Source: Wenzhouxiangellaceae bacterium
GTDB lineage: Bacteria; Pseudomonadota; Gammaproteobacteria; Xanthomonadales; Wenzhouxiangellaceae
Assembly: GCA_028289455.1 (NCBI GenBank)
Contig: JANQPN010000039.1
Location: 1-64,000, forward strand
Direction of reading: 5' to 3'
Length of the DNA: 64,000 bases
Positions 1 through 7,935 of this stretch are shown here, piece by piece (the stretch's first letter is position 1; each line of letters starts with the position of its first letter). Both the position numbers and the translations under genes were made by a program. The notes under the pieces were generated by a model. It worked only from the letters and a program-made list of their open reading frames with translations. It made no database searches and was not told the origin of the DNA.

Positions 1-84
1 AATGCATTGCTGCATGCCCTGGCGGGTCAGGATAAACATGAAGAGGCCGCCAACCTGCAGGCCGCCTGGTCGCAGCAGCCCTAA
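1..84 (+). CDS. C-terminal end of an unknown protein (partial)
   Basis: The frame is open from base 1 and stops with TAA at 82-84, giving the last 27 residues of a protein whose body lies before the window. The end reads LAGQDKHEEAANLQAAW, an amphipathic Ala/Glu-rich helix of the kind seen at the end of tetratricopeptide proteins, but too little is present to name a family. It ends 11 bp before the stop of the convergent ECF sigma gene. ECF sigma genes of that type are often paired with a TPR-bearing Ser/Thr kinase, so a TPR protein would fit; this is inference. The codon phase and composition look coding, unlike the other two forward frames. Confidence 0.5.
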   Translation, partial: NALLHALAGQDKHEEAANLQAAWSQQP

Positions 85-95
85 ATACAAGCCCG

Positions 96-650
96 TCAGT
101 CCGGCTGCGGCAATTCCTTTTGCAGCTGCTGTTTGGCCTGCTGCCACTTTCTCTGTACGGTCCGGTTGGTCAGCGACAGGGCATCGGCGACCTCGTTATC
201 GGTCATGCCGACAAAATACTTGAGTTCAAAAACCCTGGCCGATTCAGCATCAGTCATTTCCAGTTTTTTCAGTGCACTGTCCAGCTCAAGCATCAGGTGC
301 AAAGGCTTGGTGCTGGCATCCAGCTCCATCGGGTCGCATACGGTTTCCGGACGCGCTAGCTTGCGGCGTGCTTCATCAATAATGATCTGACGCGCCGCCA
401 GCGCAGCGGTACGAAAGAAATGCTGGCGGTTCTGGTATTCAAAGTTCTTATTTCTGGACAGCTTCAGGTACAGAATATTGACCATCTCGGTGGCATCCAG
501 ATGGCTTGAACCCTTATTCTGCCGGCGGGCAATATTCTTCAAATGTGCATGCACCAGCGCATACAGTTCATCTGCACTGCTGCGGTGACCTGACTGACAG
601 CGGTTGATCAGCCGGGTCATCTGCTCATATTCAATCTGACTGGTGCTCAT
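96..650 (-). CDS. ECF-family RNA polymerase sigma factor (TIGR02999-like)
   Basis: A 184-residue sigma factor without region 1.1 or region 3, as in ECF (group 4) sigma factors. Region 2 covers about residues 20-95 (helices around LYALVHAHLKNIARRQ and FFRTAALAARQIIIDEARR). Region 4 covers about 120-180, with the helix-turn-helix around MTDNEVADALSLTNRTVQRK. The DATEMVNILYLKL stretch and region 2.4 resemble the ECF family common in Xanthomonadaceae (TIGR02999), recalled from memory. Such factors usually act with a nearby membrane kinase or surface protein; no anti-sigma gene is visible on this side. It is transcribed away from the STING-like gene and shares its upstream region, so it could control that gene. 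The ATG at 650 gives a normal family length. Confidence 0.85.
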   Translation of the reverse strand: MSTSQIEYEQMTRLINRCQSGHRSSADELYALVHAHLKNIARRQNKGSSHLDATEMVNILYLKLSRNKNFEYQNRQHFFRTAALAARQIIIDEARRKLARPETVCDPMELDASTKPLHLMLELDSALKKLEMTDAESARVFELKYFVGMTDNEVADALSLTNRTVQRKWQQAKQQLQKELPQPD

Positions 651-660
651 CAGATAAGCA

Positions 661-694
661 AGTATTATTAATATTATGAAGGAGTAATAATACT
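661..694. promoter_or_regulatory. Perfect 10-bp inverted repeat between divergent sigma and STING-like genes
   Basis: AGTATTATTA at 661-670 is repeated as its exact reverse complement TAATAATACT at 685-694, with 14 bases between. It lies 11 bp upstream of the ECF sigma start and about 75 bp upstream of the STING-like start, where a dimeric regulator would control both genes. The arms are A/T-only, and no T-tract typical of a terminator follows. An operator role is inference. Confidence 0.45.
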
Positions 695-767
695 CTGATT
701 TTATCTTCCGGTTTAGAATACCGTGGAAATAATCAAAACCAATTAACGACTTTCGGGGTTGTCAGTC

Positions 768-1601
768 ATGTTCAGGCGGTTGTTCGATCACAGACTATTT
801 TGGTATCTGATCCTGGCATTGTGTGTGCTGGGATTACTGGGCATGGTATTCGGCAGTGTTTATCTCAGTGATGATTATCAGTCCGGATTAGCGCGTTTTA
901 TACGCTCAAGCATCGACTTATTCGGGGCCGGCAGTTTAATCCGGGAAATGGATGTACTGCTCAATAACGACATTATTTCCGGCACTGTCATTGCGGCATT
1001 ATCATCGGTGATGACGCTGGCCTGGCTGCATATTTCCAAAATCAAGAACATGCGCAGGATGGCGGTCGAAGTGCTGGCCTATGGTTACTACGACAACTTC
1101 ATCAAAAAACTGATCCGGCATTGCTATCAGGAATATGAAGCTTTCCGGATTCTGATTATTCTGCCCTCGCATGAACTGATTGAAGAACCGGATTTTTACA
1201 AAGCCGAGCTCACCCGTTTTTTCAAACGCGAGGGTTTTGAACTGAAAGATACCCGCAGTGATGAGGGCTTTGCCAGGAATGCCTATTTCATCCAGAAAAA
1301 AGAATCACCGGTCAGCCTGCCGTTGTTTGTCGATTTCCCCACCACCACGCGATCGTTGTCCAAAGTACTTGAACTGGAATCTGATACACCAATCGGTAAA
1401 CTGAAGAACATCGATTGGGCACGGCGGCGGTTTACCGTTTTGATCGATTATTTTGTTCAGGCGCTGCGGGGTTATCTCAGTACGGAATCATTCGGCAATG
1501 TCAGGTTTATCATCAGTACCGATGCCAGAGACTTCACCAGCAAAGTCAGTCATGAAATCAAAGAACTTGAGCAGGTACTGTTACAGGAAATGCAAAGCTG
1601 A
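768..1601 (+). CDS. Membrane-anchored STING-domain protein (TM-STING), orphan of any CD-NTase
   Basis: A 277-residue protein (numbered from the ATG at 768). Two hydrophobic segments, about residues 11-33 and 68-88, precede a cytosolic domain from about 95 that matches the STING cyclic-dinucleotide receptor fold. LAYGYYDNFIKKLI lines up with human LAWSYYIGYLRLIL, RILIILP with RLYILLP, then a lid strand FARNAYFI and the loop VDFPTTTRSL. F111, R170, D189 and T192/T193 fall where human Y167 and R238 and bacterial SfSTING F92, R151, D169 and T172/T173 lie. The spacings are nearly the same (F to D 78 versus 77, R to D 19 versus 18; SfSTING numbers from memory). Bacterial STINGs are CBASS effectors that bind 3'3'-c-di-GMP. 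Here no CD-NTase, TIR or other CBASS gene is nearby. An in-frame TTG at 759 is an alternative start, but GGGG at 755-758 is better spaced for the ATG. Confidence 0.8.
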   Translation: MFRRLFDHRLFWYLILALCVLGLLGMVFGSVYLSDDYQSGLARFIRSSIDLFGAGSLIREMDVLLNNDIISGTVIAALSSVMTLAWLHISKIKNMRRMAVEVLAYGYYDNFIKKLIRHCYQEYEAFRILIILPSHELIEEPDFYKAELTRFFKREGFELKDTRSDEGFARNAYFIQKKESPVSLPLFVDFPTTTRSLSKVLELESDTPIGKLKNIDWARRRFTVLIDYFVQALRGYLSTESFGNVRFIISTDARDFTSKVSHEIKELEQVLLQEMQS

Positions 1602-1720
1602 GCTTATTAATTTCTTATCCTGATACTCAGACTTACTGAGAGTTATCACAATTTCCGTCAGTTGCCACATCTGTTAGTATCCATCCGGGATATTTCTCTG
1701 AATTTTGGATTAATCGGTTT

Positions 1721-2695
1721 ATGTTTCTGCGTGCTTTCAGTTTTTTGTTGTTGTTTTTGGTTTTCACTCAGTTAAACGCACAGGAACAAAATAATACCGG
1801 TCCATCATTTGCCCCCTATCCTGAAAGCGGCAGCTGGTTTGCCGCAGACGATTCCAGAACAGGTTTCTTTATTGATGTCCAGAACGGCAGACTGGCCGGT
1901 GCATATTTCGGTTTTGATTCCGATGGGGAAAATGTCTGGCTGCTGTTTAACGGTATCCTGGAGCCTGTGCTGCGAGAAGGTTCTCCCGAGTTTCAGGATG
2001 GCTGGCAGTTAACCACCGCTTTGACGCAATCGGCCAATGGCGGATGCATTCTTGACTGTGATGACGATCCGGGACAGGCGCTTGCCGTTGTTGAAGTCGG
2101 ACAAATTCACCTTGAGTTCCTTGGCAGGGTGTTAGCATCCTTCAGCATTGATGACGGTGAACCGACACCAATTATCCCTTTATATTTTGGTACATCAGCA
2201 ACAATAGTAGAACTCGCCAGTGGCCCGCTGGTGGTGCCTGAACTGGAAGGAACCTGGGTGGTAACCCGGGGCACCCGGCAGCGCAACAGCGATCAGATGG
2301 TTATCGACAACAGCCCTGCATTATCTGCCGGCATTATCGAAATTGGCCCGAGCATTCCCGGCGAGCCTCCTGAGCAGAACAGACCACCGGAAGAAGTTCC
2401 TGTATTAAGCCTGCATGCACCGATTCTGCGCGACACCGCAGGCTTTTTCCCGGAAGACACCAGTATTATCTGCACACAGTTTCAGGATTTTGAGACCGAC
2501 CCGCCTACTGATTTTATAACGTGTGATTTGTTCGGTGGTGATATCGGGTTCCCGAGCTCTCCTCAACGGCTCGGCATACTCAGCACAGGGCGAACGAGTG
2601 ATTCGAGGATTCAGATATTTGTGGTCACTTTAGGCGGAACTGATGGACCGGCACCGCTGGAAATTTTTGACGCCTACAGACTGGATTATAACTAA
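1721..2695 (+). CDS. Secreted protein of unknown function, paralogue 1 of 3
   Basis: A 324-residue exported protein with a classical signal peptide (hydrophobic core LLLFLVF, likely cut after LNA near residue 20). The mature N-terminus carries GSWFAADDSRTGFFIDVQNG and then YFGFDSDGENVWLLFNG, a Trp/Gly-rich beta motif that also opens the genes at 2819 and 6933. It resembles the G-W...G-F...W-Y-L beta repeats common in secreted proteins of Xanthomonadales (from memory). A Cys pair in GGCILDCDDD and a second pair near IICTQF/ITCDLF are conserved in the paralogues and may form disulphides. The protein ends DAYRLDYN, matching FRxxYD in the other two. No catalytic motif is seen. It begins about 120 bp after the STING-like gene on the same strand. 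Confidence 0.8.
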   Translation: MFLRAFSFLLLFLVFTQLNAQEQNNTGPSFAPYPESGSWFAADDSRTGFFIDVQNGRLAGAYFGFDSDGENVWLLFNGILEPVLREGSPEFQDGWQLTTALTQSANGGCILDCDDDPGQALAVVEVGQIHLEFLGRVLASFSIDDGEPTPIIPLYFGTSATIVELASGPLVVPELEGTWVVTRGTRQRNSDQMVIDNSPALSAGIIEIGPSIPGEPPEQNRPPEEVPVLSLHAPILRDTAGFFPEDTSIICTQFQDFETDPPTDFITCDLFGGDIGFPSSPQRLGILSTGRTSDSRIQIFVVTLGGTDGPAPLEIFDAYRLDYN

Positions 2696-2818
2696 CCAGA
2701 CCGCAGGCACGGAACGGTAAAGCAAACTGTATTTCATCAAAGAGAAATACGATAAACATTATTTTTAGGTCACTGATCTATAATCCGTAACATACTAAGA
2801 TCATCAAAGGGAAAACCG

Positions 2819-3793
2819 ATGACAAAAACTGCCAAACACCTTATCAATATGTTCTTCCTGCTGTTGCTGGCTTTATCCGTGAATGCACAGGAAGCCAATG
2901 ATATCGGTGTATTTGAAAGCTCCTATCCGGAAACCGGCGCCTGGTTTGCCATGGACGATTCCAACACCGGCTTTTTCCTGGATATTCAAAACGGCATTGT
3001 CGGCGGCGCTTACTTCGGCTTTGATGATGATGGTGACAATGTCTGGCTGCTGTTCAGCGGCGAATTGGAGCAGTTGGACGACACTGGCGCCGTAGATTGG
3101 ACGCTGGATGTGCCGCTGCGCCAGGGCGTTAACGGCGGTTGTATCTTAAACTGCGATGACGACCCGATCCCACCGCACAATTCCACAGAAGTCGGCCAGA
3201 TCCGGATTAACTTCACCGGCCGCAGCACAGCATCATTCAGCGTTAACGGTGGTGCGTTTATTCCCATCATACCGCTGTACTTCGGCACATCAGCGATTAT
3301 TTCAGATCTCCAGGAAGGCCTGTTTGCCCAACCTGATCTGCAGGGTACCTGGCTGCTGGCCAGAGGCACTATGGTGACCGACACCGATGGCGGTGTTGTC
3401 GAATTCAGCATTTCTGATGATGCCGGAATCATTGAAATAGGCGAGCAGGAAGTCAATACCGGTAGCCCCAGCAATCCCCTGGCAGCCGGTGTCAGCATGG
3501 TCGTCACAGCCAGAATTCTGCGAAATGATGGTTTGTTTTTTAATGATGGATCGCGAATATCCTGTGTCTATTTCGAACCCTCAACAGAACCGTCCGATAT
3601 GCAACCCATCAGGTGTACGGTTATCGGCGGTCTGATAGGCGTGCCGCCGCAGACGACCATCACCACGGAATTCGACATCCATTTGATGAGCGACTCCAGG
3701 TTCGTAGCATTCATTCGTGACAGTGCCGATCCGGTTGATGGTGTGTTTCCACCGCTGGTTCGCATTGAGGGTTTTCGCATCGGTTACGATTAA
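2819..3793 (+). CDS. Secreted protein of unknown function, paralogue 2 of 3
   Basis: 324 residues, the same length as its upstream paralogue, with a signal peptide ending near NA (residue 23). Shared blocks are GAWFAMDDSNTGFFLDIQNG, YFGFDDDGDNVWLLFSG, the Cys pair in GGCILNCDDDP, PIIPLYFGTSAII and the end GFRIGYD. The middle and C-terminal parts differ more, as expected when a conserved core carries a variable face. A 7-bp inverted repeat (GTATTTC 2729-2735 / GAAATAC 2744-2750) lies in the gap before it. The start ATG is preceded by AAAGGGAAAA, a usable ribosome site. Function unknown. Confidence 0.8.
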   Translation: MTKTAKHLINMFFLLLLALSVNAQEANDIGVFESSYPETGAWFAMDDSNTGFFLDIQNGIVGGAYFGFDDDGDNVWLLFSGELEQLDDTGAVDWTLDVPLRQGVNGGCILNCDDDPIPPHNSTEVGQIRINFTGRSTASFSVNGGAFIPIIPLYFGTSAIISDLQEGLFAQPDLQGTWLLARGTMVTDTDGGVVEFSISDDAGIIEIGEQEVNTGSPSNPLAAGVSMVVTARILRNDGLFFNDGSRISCVYFEPSTEPSDMQPIRCTVIGGLIGVPPQTTITTEFDIHLMSDSRFVAFIRDSADPVDGVFPPLVRIEGFRIGYD

Positions 3794-3963
3794 CCCAGAT
3801 CGTATGAGCCGCTAATCGGCTATCCGGGGCACATAGTCGGGCACAAACGGTGATTCCTGCCTGATTCGGCTATACCCTGTGGTTATATGACTTTATGGAC
3901 TGATGCTGTAACCCCTTATACAGTATGCTGAACCATTGAAACCGGTATCACCCTGGCCTGACC

Positions 3964-4647
3964 GTGCACATTGTTATTCCTGTTCTACTGCTGCTCGCGA
4001 TTATCTTCGGCCCCTCCTGGTGGGTTAAGCGGGTATTGGAGAAATACAGCAAACCGGCCGACCGTTATTCTGGTACCGGTGCGGAACTCGCACGGGTGCT
4101 GCTGGATAAGCATGACATGCCCCACGTCAAAGTCGAGCAGACCGAGACTGGTGATCACTATGACCCGATTGATAAAACGGTCCGGCTGACACCGGATAAA
4201 TTCAACGGGCACTCATTGACCGCGGTAACGGTAGCGGCACACGAAGTCGGACACGCCCTGCAGGACCATACCGGCTACACGCCGCTGCATCTGCGCACCC
4301 GGCTGGTGAAACTGGCTGTTCCGGCACAAAAACTGGGCGCAGGCATCATGTTTGCAGCGCCCGTACTGATTCTGGTAACCAAGGCGTTACCGGTCGGTTT
4401 ACTGATGGTGCTGGGCGGCTTATTGACTCTGGGCTTTGCTACCGTGGTGCATTTCGTTACCCTGCCGATGGAATGGGACGCCAGTTTTAAACGCGCCCTG
4501 CCCGTTCTGAAAGCCGGGAATTATCTGCATAAAGGTGATCTGCGCCATGCCAGAAAAATACTGCTGGCAGCTGCTATGACCTATGTAGCCGCTTCCCTGA
4601 TCAGTCTGCTCAATATCGGCCGCTGGTGGGCCATATTACGCGCCTGA
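3964..4647 (+). CDS. YugP-type membrane zinc metallopeptidase
   Basis: A 227-residue membrane protein of the neutral zinc metallopeptidase family Zn_peptidase_2 (YugP type). The motif AAHEVGHALQDH gives zinc ligands H93 and H97 and catalytic E94. The conserved LPMEWDASFKRAL (E170) probably supplies the third ligand. Transmembrane segments lie at about 1-20, 118-165 (two helices) and 198-222. The length matches the family (about 225-235). The start is GTG at 3964, right at the first hydrophobic segment as in homologues. It sits between the secreted paralogues on the same strand, but 170 bp from the previous gene, so it probably has its own promoter. The substrate is unknown. Confidence 0.9.
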   Translation: MHIVIPVLLLLAIIFGPSWWVKRVLEKYSKPADRYSGTGAELARVLLDKHDMPHVKVEQTETGDHYDPIDKTVRLTPDKFNGHSLTAVTVAAHEVGHALQDHTGYTPLHLRTRLVKLAVPAQKLGAGIMFAAPVLILVTKALPVGLLMVLGGLLTLGFATVVHFVTLPMEWDASFKRALPVLKAGNYLHKGDLRHARKILLAAAMTYVAASLISLLNIGRWWAILRA

Positions 4648-4894
4648 TTGTTCGCTGCCGGCCTTCAGCAGGCTACTGTATGGATTAAGGCTTACACATC
4701 ACAGCGCATCTGTCTTACAGACAGCAATCCAATTCTCATCTATAACTATGCGGCGTGTTTCAGTCCGGCCCCGGTATGTCCCCGGCATGTCGGACAAACA
4801 CTGACTGCATTGGCGGCATAACCTTTTCTCATAGCGCCAATCTGACTCGCAAGCACCCATAGCCCATAACCAATAACAATTCAAAGAGGTTCGC

Positions 4895-6757
4895 ATGCAC
4901 AACTTTAATAAAACCCGGCTGCTGGTCGGCTCACTTTCAGCAGCCATCTGTTTCACTGTCTCCGGTGTTGAGCTCTCTCCGCCGGCGGTTTTTCAACCAT
5001 CAGCTGTCACCAGCTACCGTTATGCCGACATTTATACACTGCCCGGTGGCGAGCAGCGTGCTTCGGTTTTAAATCCGGAAGGCGTACAGTTATTAATGCG
5101 TGGCGGTACTGAAACATTCATTGAAACCCTGGAGCGCGAATTCCCGCATTGGGCGTTTACTCCTGCTCAAGAGGATTTGACCGGCAGCTTTATCATCCAA
5201 AACTATTATGCATGCGGACTGGCCACAGAAAATTGTGGCAGTGAACGATCAGTTGAAGGCGCACACGTTGGCGCATTTATAGATGTTACCTATCAGCCGG
5301 GACCCGGAGACCCCGCCCCAGGCAACAGCGAACTACATTGGATACAGCGCGTTTTTTCCAATCATGATGTGGTCGCTGGATTTGGCGTTAATTCAGATAG
5401 AATTGATAATGAAAATGATGTGATAGATCCTGTACTGGGCCCATGTGACGAAAGCCCCTACTATGACTGCGCTTTTCTGGCCGGTGAGGACTATTTCGTT
5501 GACCGCCCCCAGCGCACGGTGGCTCAGGAAAATGATATTGTCTGGGGCGCCGAGCTTTATCTTGTAGAGCAGACCGGCAACCGTCAGGTCACCATCTATG
5601 AAGGGATGAAATGGGGCTGGATAACCACCAACCTGGGCTTGCGCTCACTGGTGGCGCCACCCTCGGATATCAGCTTTGATAACCCACTGCCCCCGCCGGT
5701 CGGTGACGTGGTGGTCAACGGTATCGGCAGTCATGCCATCAGCTGGGGTTTGCCGTTGGGTGGAAAATCGCCAAGTACACTAATCATCGACCGTGAGGTT
5801 AACGAGCTGCGGCCATTAATCGGTCAGCCTTTTCGACTGGGCACCGTCACCTATTCCAACGCCACCATTCAGGGCGGTACCGGAATCAACTCAGCAGAGT
5901 TGACCATCGACACGGTGATTGATGTATGGGGCACTGATATCAGTGATCTGGAAGTTTCCGATATGCGGCTGGTGTCCATGATCAACACAGCCAATACCTG
6001 CAATGCCAGAACACCCGGCGACTGCACACCCGAGCAGGAACGGGAAAGCGCCGATTACGTTTCCATACCGCCGGCTGCCGACCTGAATGCGGTATCAGAT
6101 ACTTTTCCTGCTTTTGCAGAACTGGGCAACAACTTTCATGTAATGGAAGAAGATTCAGCAACCGCTACGCTGATTGGCCGGATAACCCAGGTGAAAATTA
6201 ATGCTGCTGACAGTATCAATGACGGCCTGTTGCCTCTCGGACCGAATGCACCTCCACCCGACCAGCTGGCTGAGGAACCTCAACTTGTCTGGGAGATACT
6301 GGGTTTTGGTGAGGTCATTCAGGGCCGGGGCTTTATTACCATTGGTGAGGCCGGTGTATCTGTCGATGATGATGCTATTCCCGCTGATGTAAATATCCGC
6401 ATTCCTGATGGCGGTAAAGTCAGCATTGCATTTGACTCAGGCAAACCATCAATAGGTCGCCGTGAAATAACTGCTTTAGAAGAATTAATTGTGATACTGA
6501 GAAAACACCCTCAGCTGCACATTGATATCGGTGGGCATACCGACGACGCTGAAGCGCCGCGCCTGAAACAGCAACTGTCATTGGATCGCGCTGAAGCAGT
6601 CAGCCGCTTCCTGATCCGTAACGGCATCAGCAACAGACGGATCTCAACTACCGGGTATGGTCAGGATAAGCCGATTGTCAGCAACGAGACCCAGGCCGGC
6701 CGCGCCCGTAATCGACGCGCTGAGTTGCTGGTTTTTGATCCCGACCGGCGTAGATAA
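4895..6757 (+). CDS. Exported THxN/choice-of-anchor-K-like protein with C-terminal OmpA peptidoglycan-binding domain
   Basis: 620 residues with a signal peptide (LLVGSLSAAICFTVSG, cut near residue 24). The middle (about 260-400) resembles the THxN or choice-of-anchor K domain: AISWGLPLGGKSPSTLIID, then QPFRLGTVTYSNATIQGG, where family members have THxN and this one has TYSN. The last ~115 residues are an OmpA_C domain: VSIAFDSGKPSI, IDIGGHTDDAEAP, LSLDRAEAVSRFL, GYGQDKPIVSN and NRRAEL. It has the peptidoglycan-contacting Asp and Arg positions, though GGHTDD replaces the usual GHTDxxG. The OmpA part should hold it to the cell wall in the periplasm while the THxN part faces outward. The combination is uncommon as far as I know. 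A stem-loop follows at 6765-6820. Confidence 0.8.
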   Translation: MHNFNKTRLLVGSLSAAICFTVSGVELSPPAVFQPSAVTSYRYADIYTLPGGEQRASVLNPEGVQLLMRGGTETFIETLEREFPHWAFTPAQEDLTGSFIIQNYYACGLATENCGSERSVEGAHVGAFIDVTYQPGPGDPAPGNSELHWIQRVFSNHDVVAGFGVNSDRIDNENDVIDPVLGPCDESPYYDCAFLAGEDYFVDRPQRTVAQENDIVWGAELYLVEQTGNRQVTIYEGMKWGWITTNLGLRSLVAPPSDISFDNPLPPPVGDVVVNGIGSHAISWGLPLGGKSPSTLIIDREVNELRPLIGQPFRLGTVTYSNATIQGGTGINSAELTIDTVIDVWGTDISDLEVSDMRLVSMINTANTCNARTPGDCTPEQERESADYVSIPPAADLNAVSDTFPAFAELGNNFHVMEEDSATATLIGRITQVKINAADSINDGLLPLGPNAPPPDQLAEEPQLVWEILGFGEVIQGRGFITIGEAGVSVDDDAIPADVNIRIPDGGKVSIAFDSGKPSIGRREITALEELIVILRKHPQLHIDIGGHTDDAEAPRLKQQLSLDRAEAVSRFLIRNGISNRRISTTGYGQDKPIVSNETQAGRARNRRAELLVFDPDRRR

Positions 6758-6764
6758 CGGATGC

Positions 6765-6820
6765 AACAGGTTAGACTGGTGGAAACACCTTGTAATGTGT
6801 GCCTGGTTTAACCTGTTTTT
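6765..6820 (+). terminator. Probable intrinsic terminator after the OmpA-domain gene
   Basis: AACAGGTTA at 6765-6773 pairs perfectly with TAACCTGTT at 6809-6817, followed by TTT. The loop holds a small internal hairpin GGTG-GAAA-CACC, so the RNA would form a branched structure. The long loop makes it less certain than a simple hairpin. Confidence 0.5.
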
Positions 6821-6932
6821 AGCATGGGACTGTTTTAATATGCAGTCAGGTTCAGCAAAAAAACCTGGCTGCTGAAATACCCTGCAAAGGCGCATACCAA
6901 TAATTAACCACCGATATCCAAGGACGATAACC

Positions 6933-7913
6933 ATGCCCAACCGCAATTTCATTACCACTGCACTACTGGTTTTGCTCATCAACAATGCGGGATTTGCACA
7001 GGATACAGACACTGCCAATGCTTTTGTGGCCTCGTATCCTCAAGACGGCAGCTGGTTTGCCATGGACGATTCCAATACCGGCTTTTTTATCGATGTACAG
7101 AATGGTCGCATTGGTGGTGCCTATTTTGGTTTTGACAGCGATGGCGAAAACGTGTGGCTGCTGTTCAACGGCGAGTTACAGGGCCTGTTTGACCTGACTT
7201 CTCCGCAAATTCAAATCGGCTGGCAGGTGGAAACCACCTTGACACAATCGGCTAACGGCGGCTGCATTATCAATTGCAACGACACCAATAACGATCCGGT
7301 TCAGGTCTCAGATGTGGCCACTCTGTTAATGCAGTTTGAAGGTCGCAGTCATGGACAATTCAGCATTAATGGCGGTGAAGTGGTGGAAATGATACCGCTC
7401 TATTTCGGCACATCCGCCATCATCAGTGATGATTTTGCCGGCCTGACAGCCCAGCCCGATCTGCGCGGGGTGTGGGCTGTTGTTGTCGGCAGCGGTACGC
7501 TCAACGATGATTTCAGCACAACTCAAATCAATCTCGCCGATACTGCCGGCATTATTGAGATCGGCGAGCAGGAGGTACTGATTCCCGCACCAACCGGCGT
7601 ACCCCCGGCCGTATTGATCAGCAGAATTACCCGCGCGCCGATTATCCGTGATACTGCCGGGCTGTTTCCTGAGGATGCACGAATCGAATGTAACTACCTT
7701 ACCGATACTCAAACCAACATCTTTGGTACTCGAATTGACTGTTTAATTACAGGTGGTGATCTAAACATTGTTGGTCCAGACGGAGGCACAGTGAGCAGCT
7801 CGCCGATCCAATTGATGAGCGATTCGCGTTTTCTGGCGTTCCTGACCACAATTAGTGATGAAGGCGTCATGCCGATGACCCGTCTTGAGGCCTTTCGGGT
7901 AAGCTACGATTAA
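6933..7913 (+). CDS. Secreted protein of unknown function, paralogue 3 of 3
   Basis: 326 residues with a signal peptide (ALLVLLINNAGFA, cut before QDTD). It shares GSWFAMDDSNTGFFIDVQNG and YFGFDSDGENVWLLFNG with the genes at 1721 and 2819, plus a Cys pair in GGCIINCNDTN, MIPLYFGTSAIISD, an IIRDTAGLFPEDA block closest to paralogue 1, and the end AFRVSYD. Mixed resemblance to both other copies suggests an old triplication rather than a recent tandem repeat. It is separated from them by the metalloprotease and OmpA-domain genes. Function unknown; secretion is well supported. Confidence 0.8.
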   Translation: MPNRNFITTALLVLLINNAGFAQDTDTANAFVASYPQDGSWFAMDDSNTGFFIDVQNGRIGGAYFGFDSDGENVWLLFNGELQGLFDLTSPQIQIGWQVETTLTQSANGGCIINCNDTNNDPVQVSDVATLLMQFEGRSHGQFSINGGEVVEMIPLYFGTSAIISDDFAGLTAQPDLRGVWAVVVGSGTLNDDFSTTQINLADTAGIIEIGEQEVLIPAPTGVPPAVLISRITRAPIIRDTAGLFPEDARIECNYLTDTQTNIFGTRIDCLITGGDLNIVGPDGGTVSSSPIQLMSDSRFLAFLTTISDEGVMPMTRLEAFRVSYD

Positions 7914-7935
7914 CTTTGCATTACCGGCTATCCGT

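Noticed and set aside
768..1601. SLATT or another two-TM defence-associated protein instead of STING
   Set aside because: SLATT proteins lack the GYY-NF, ILP, R-N and D-x-P-T-T order. The spacing and residues here match STING much better.
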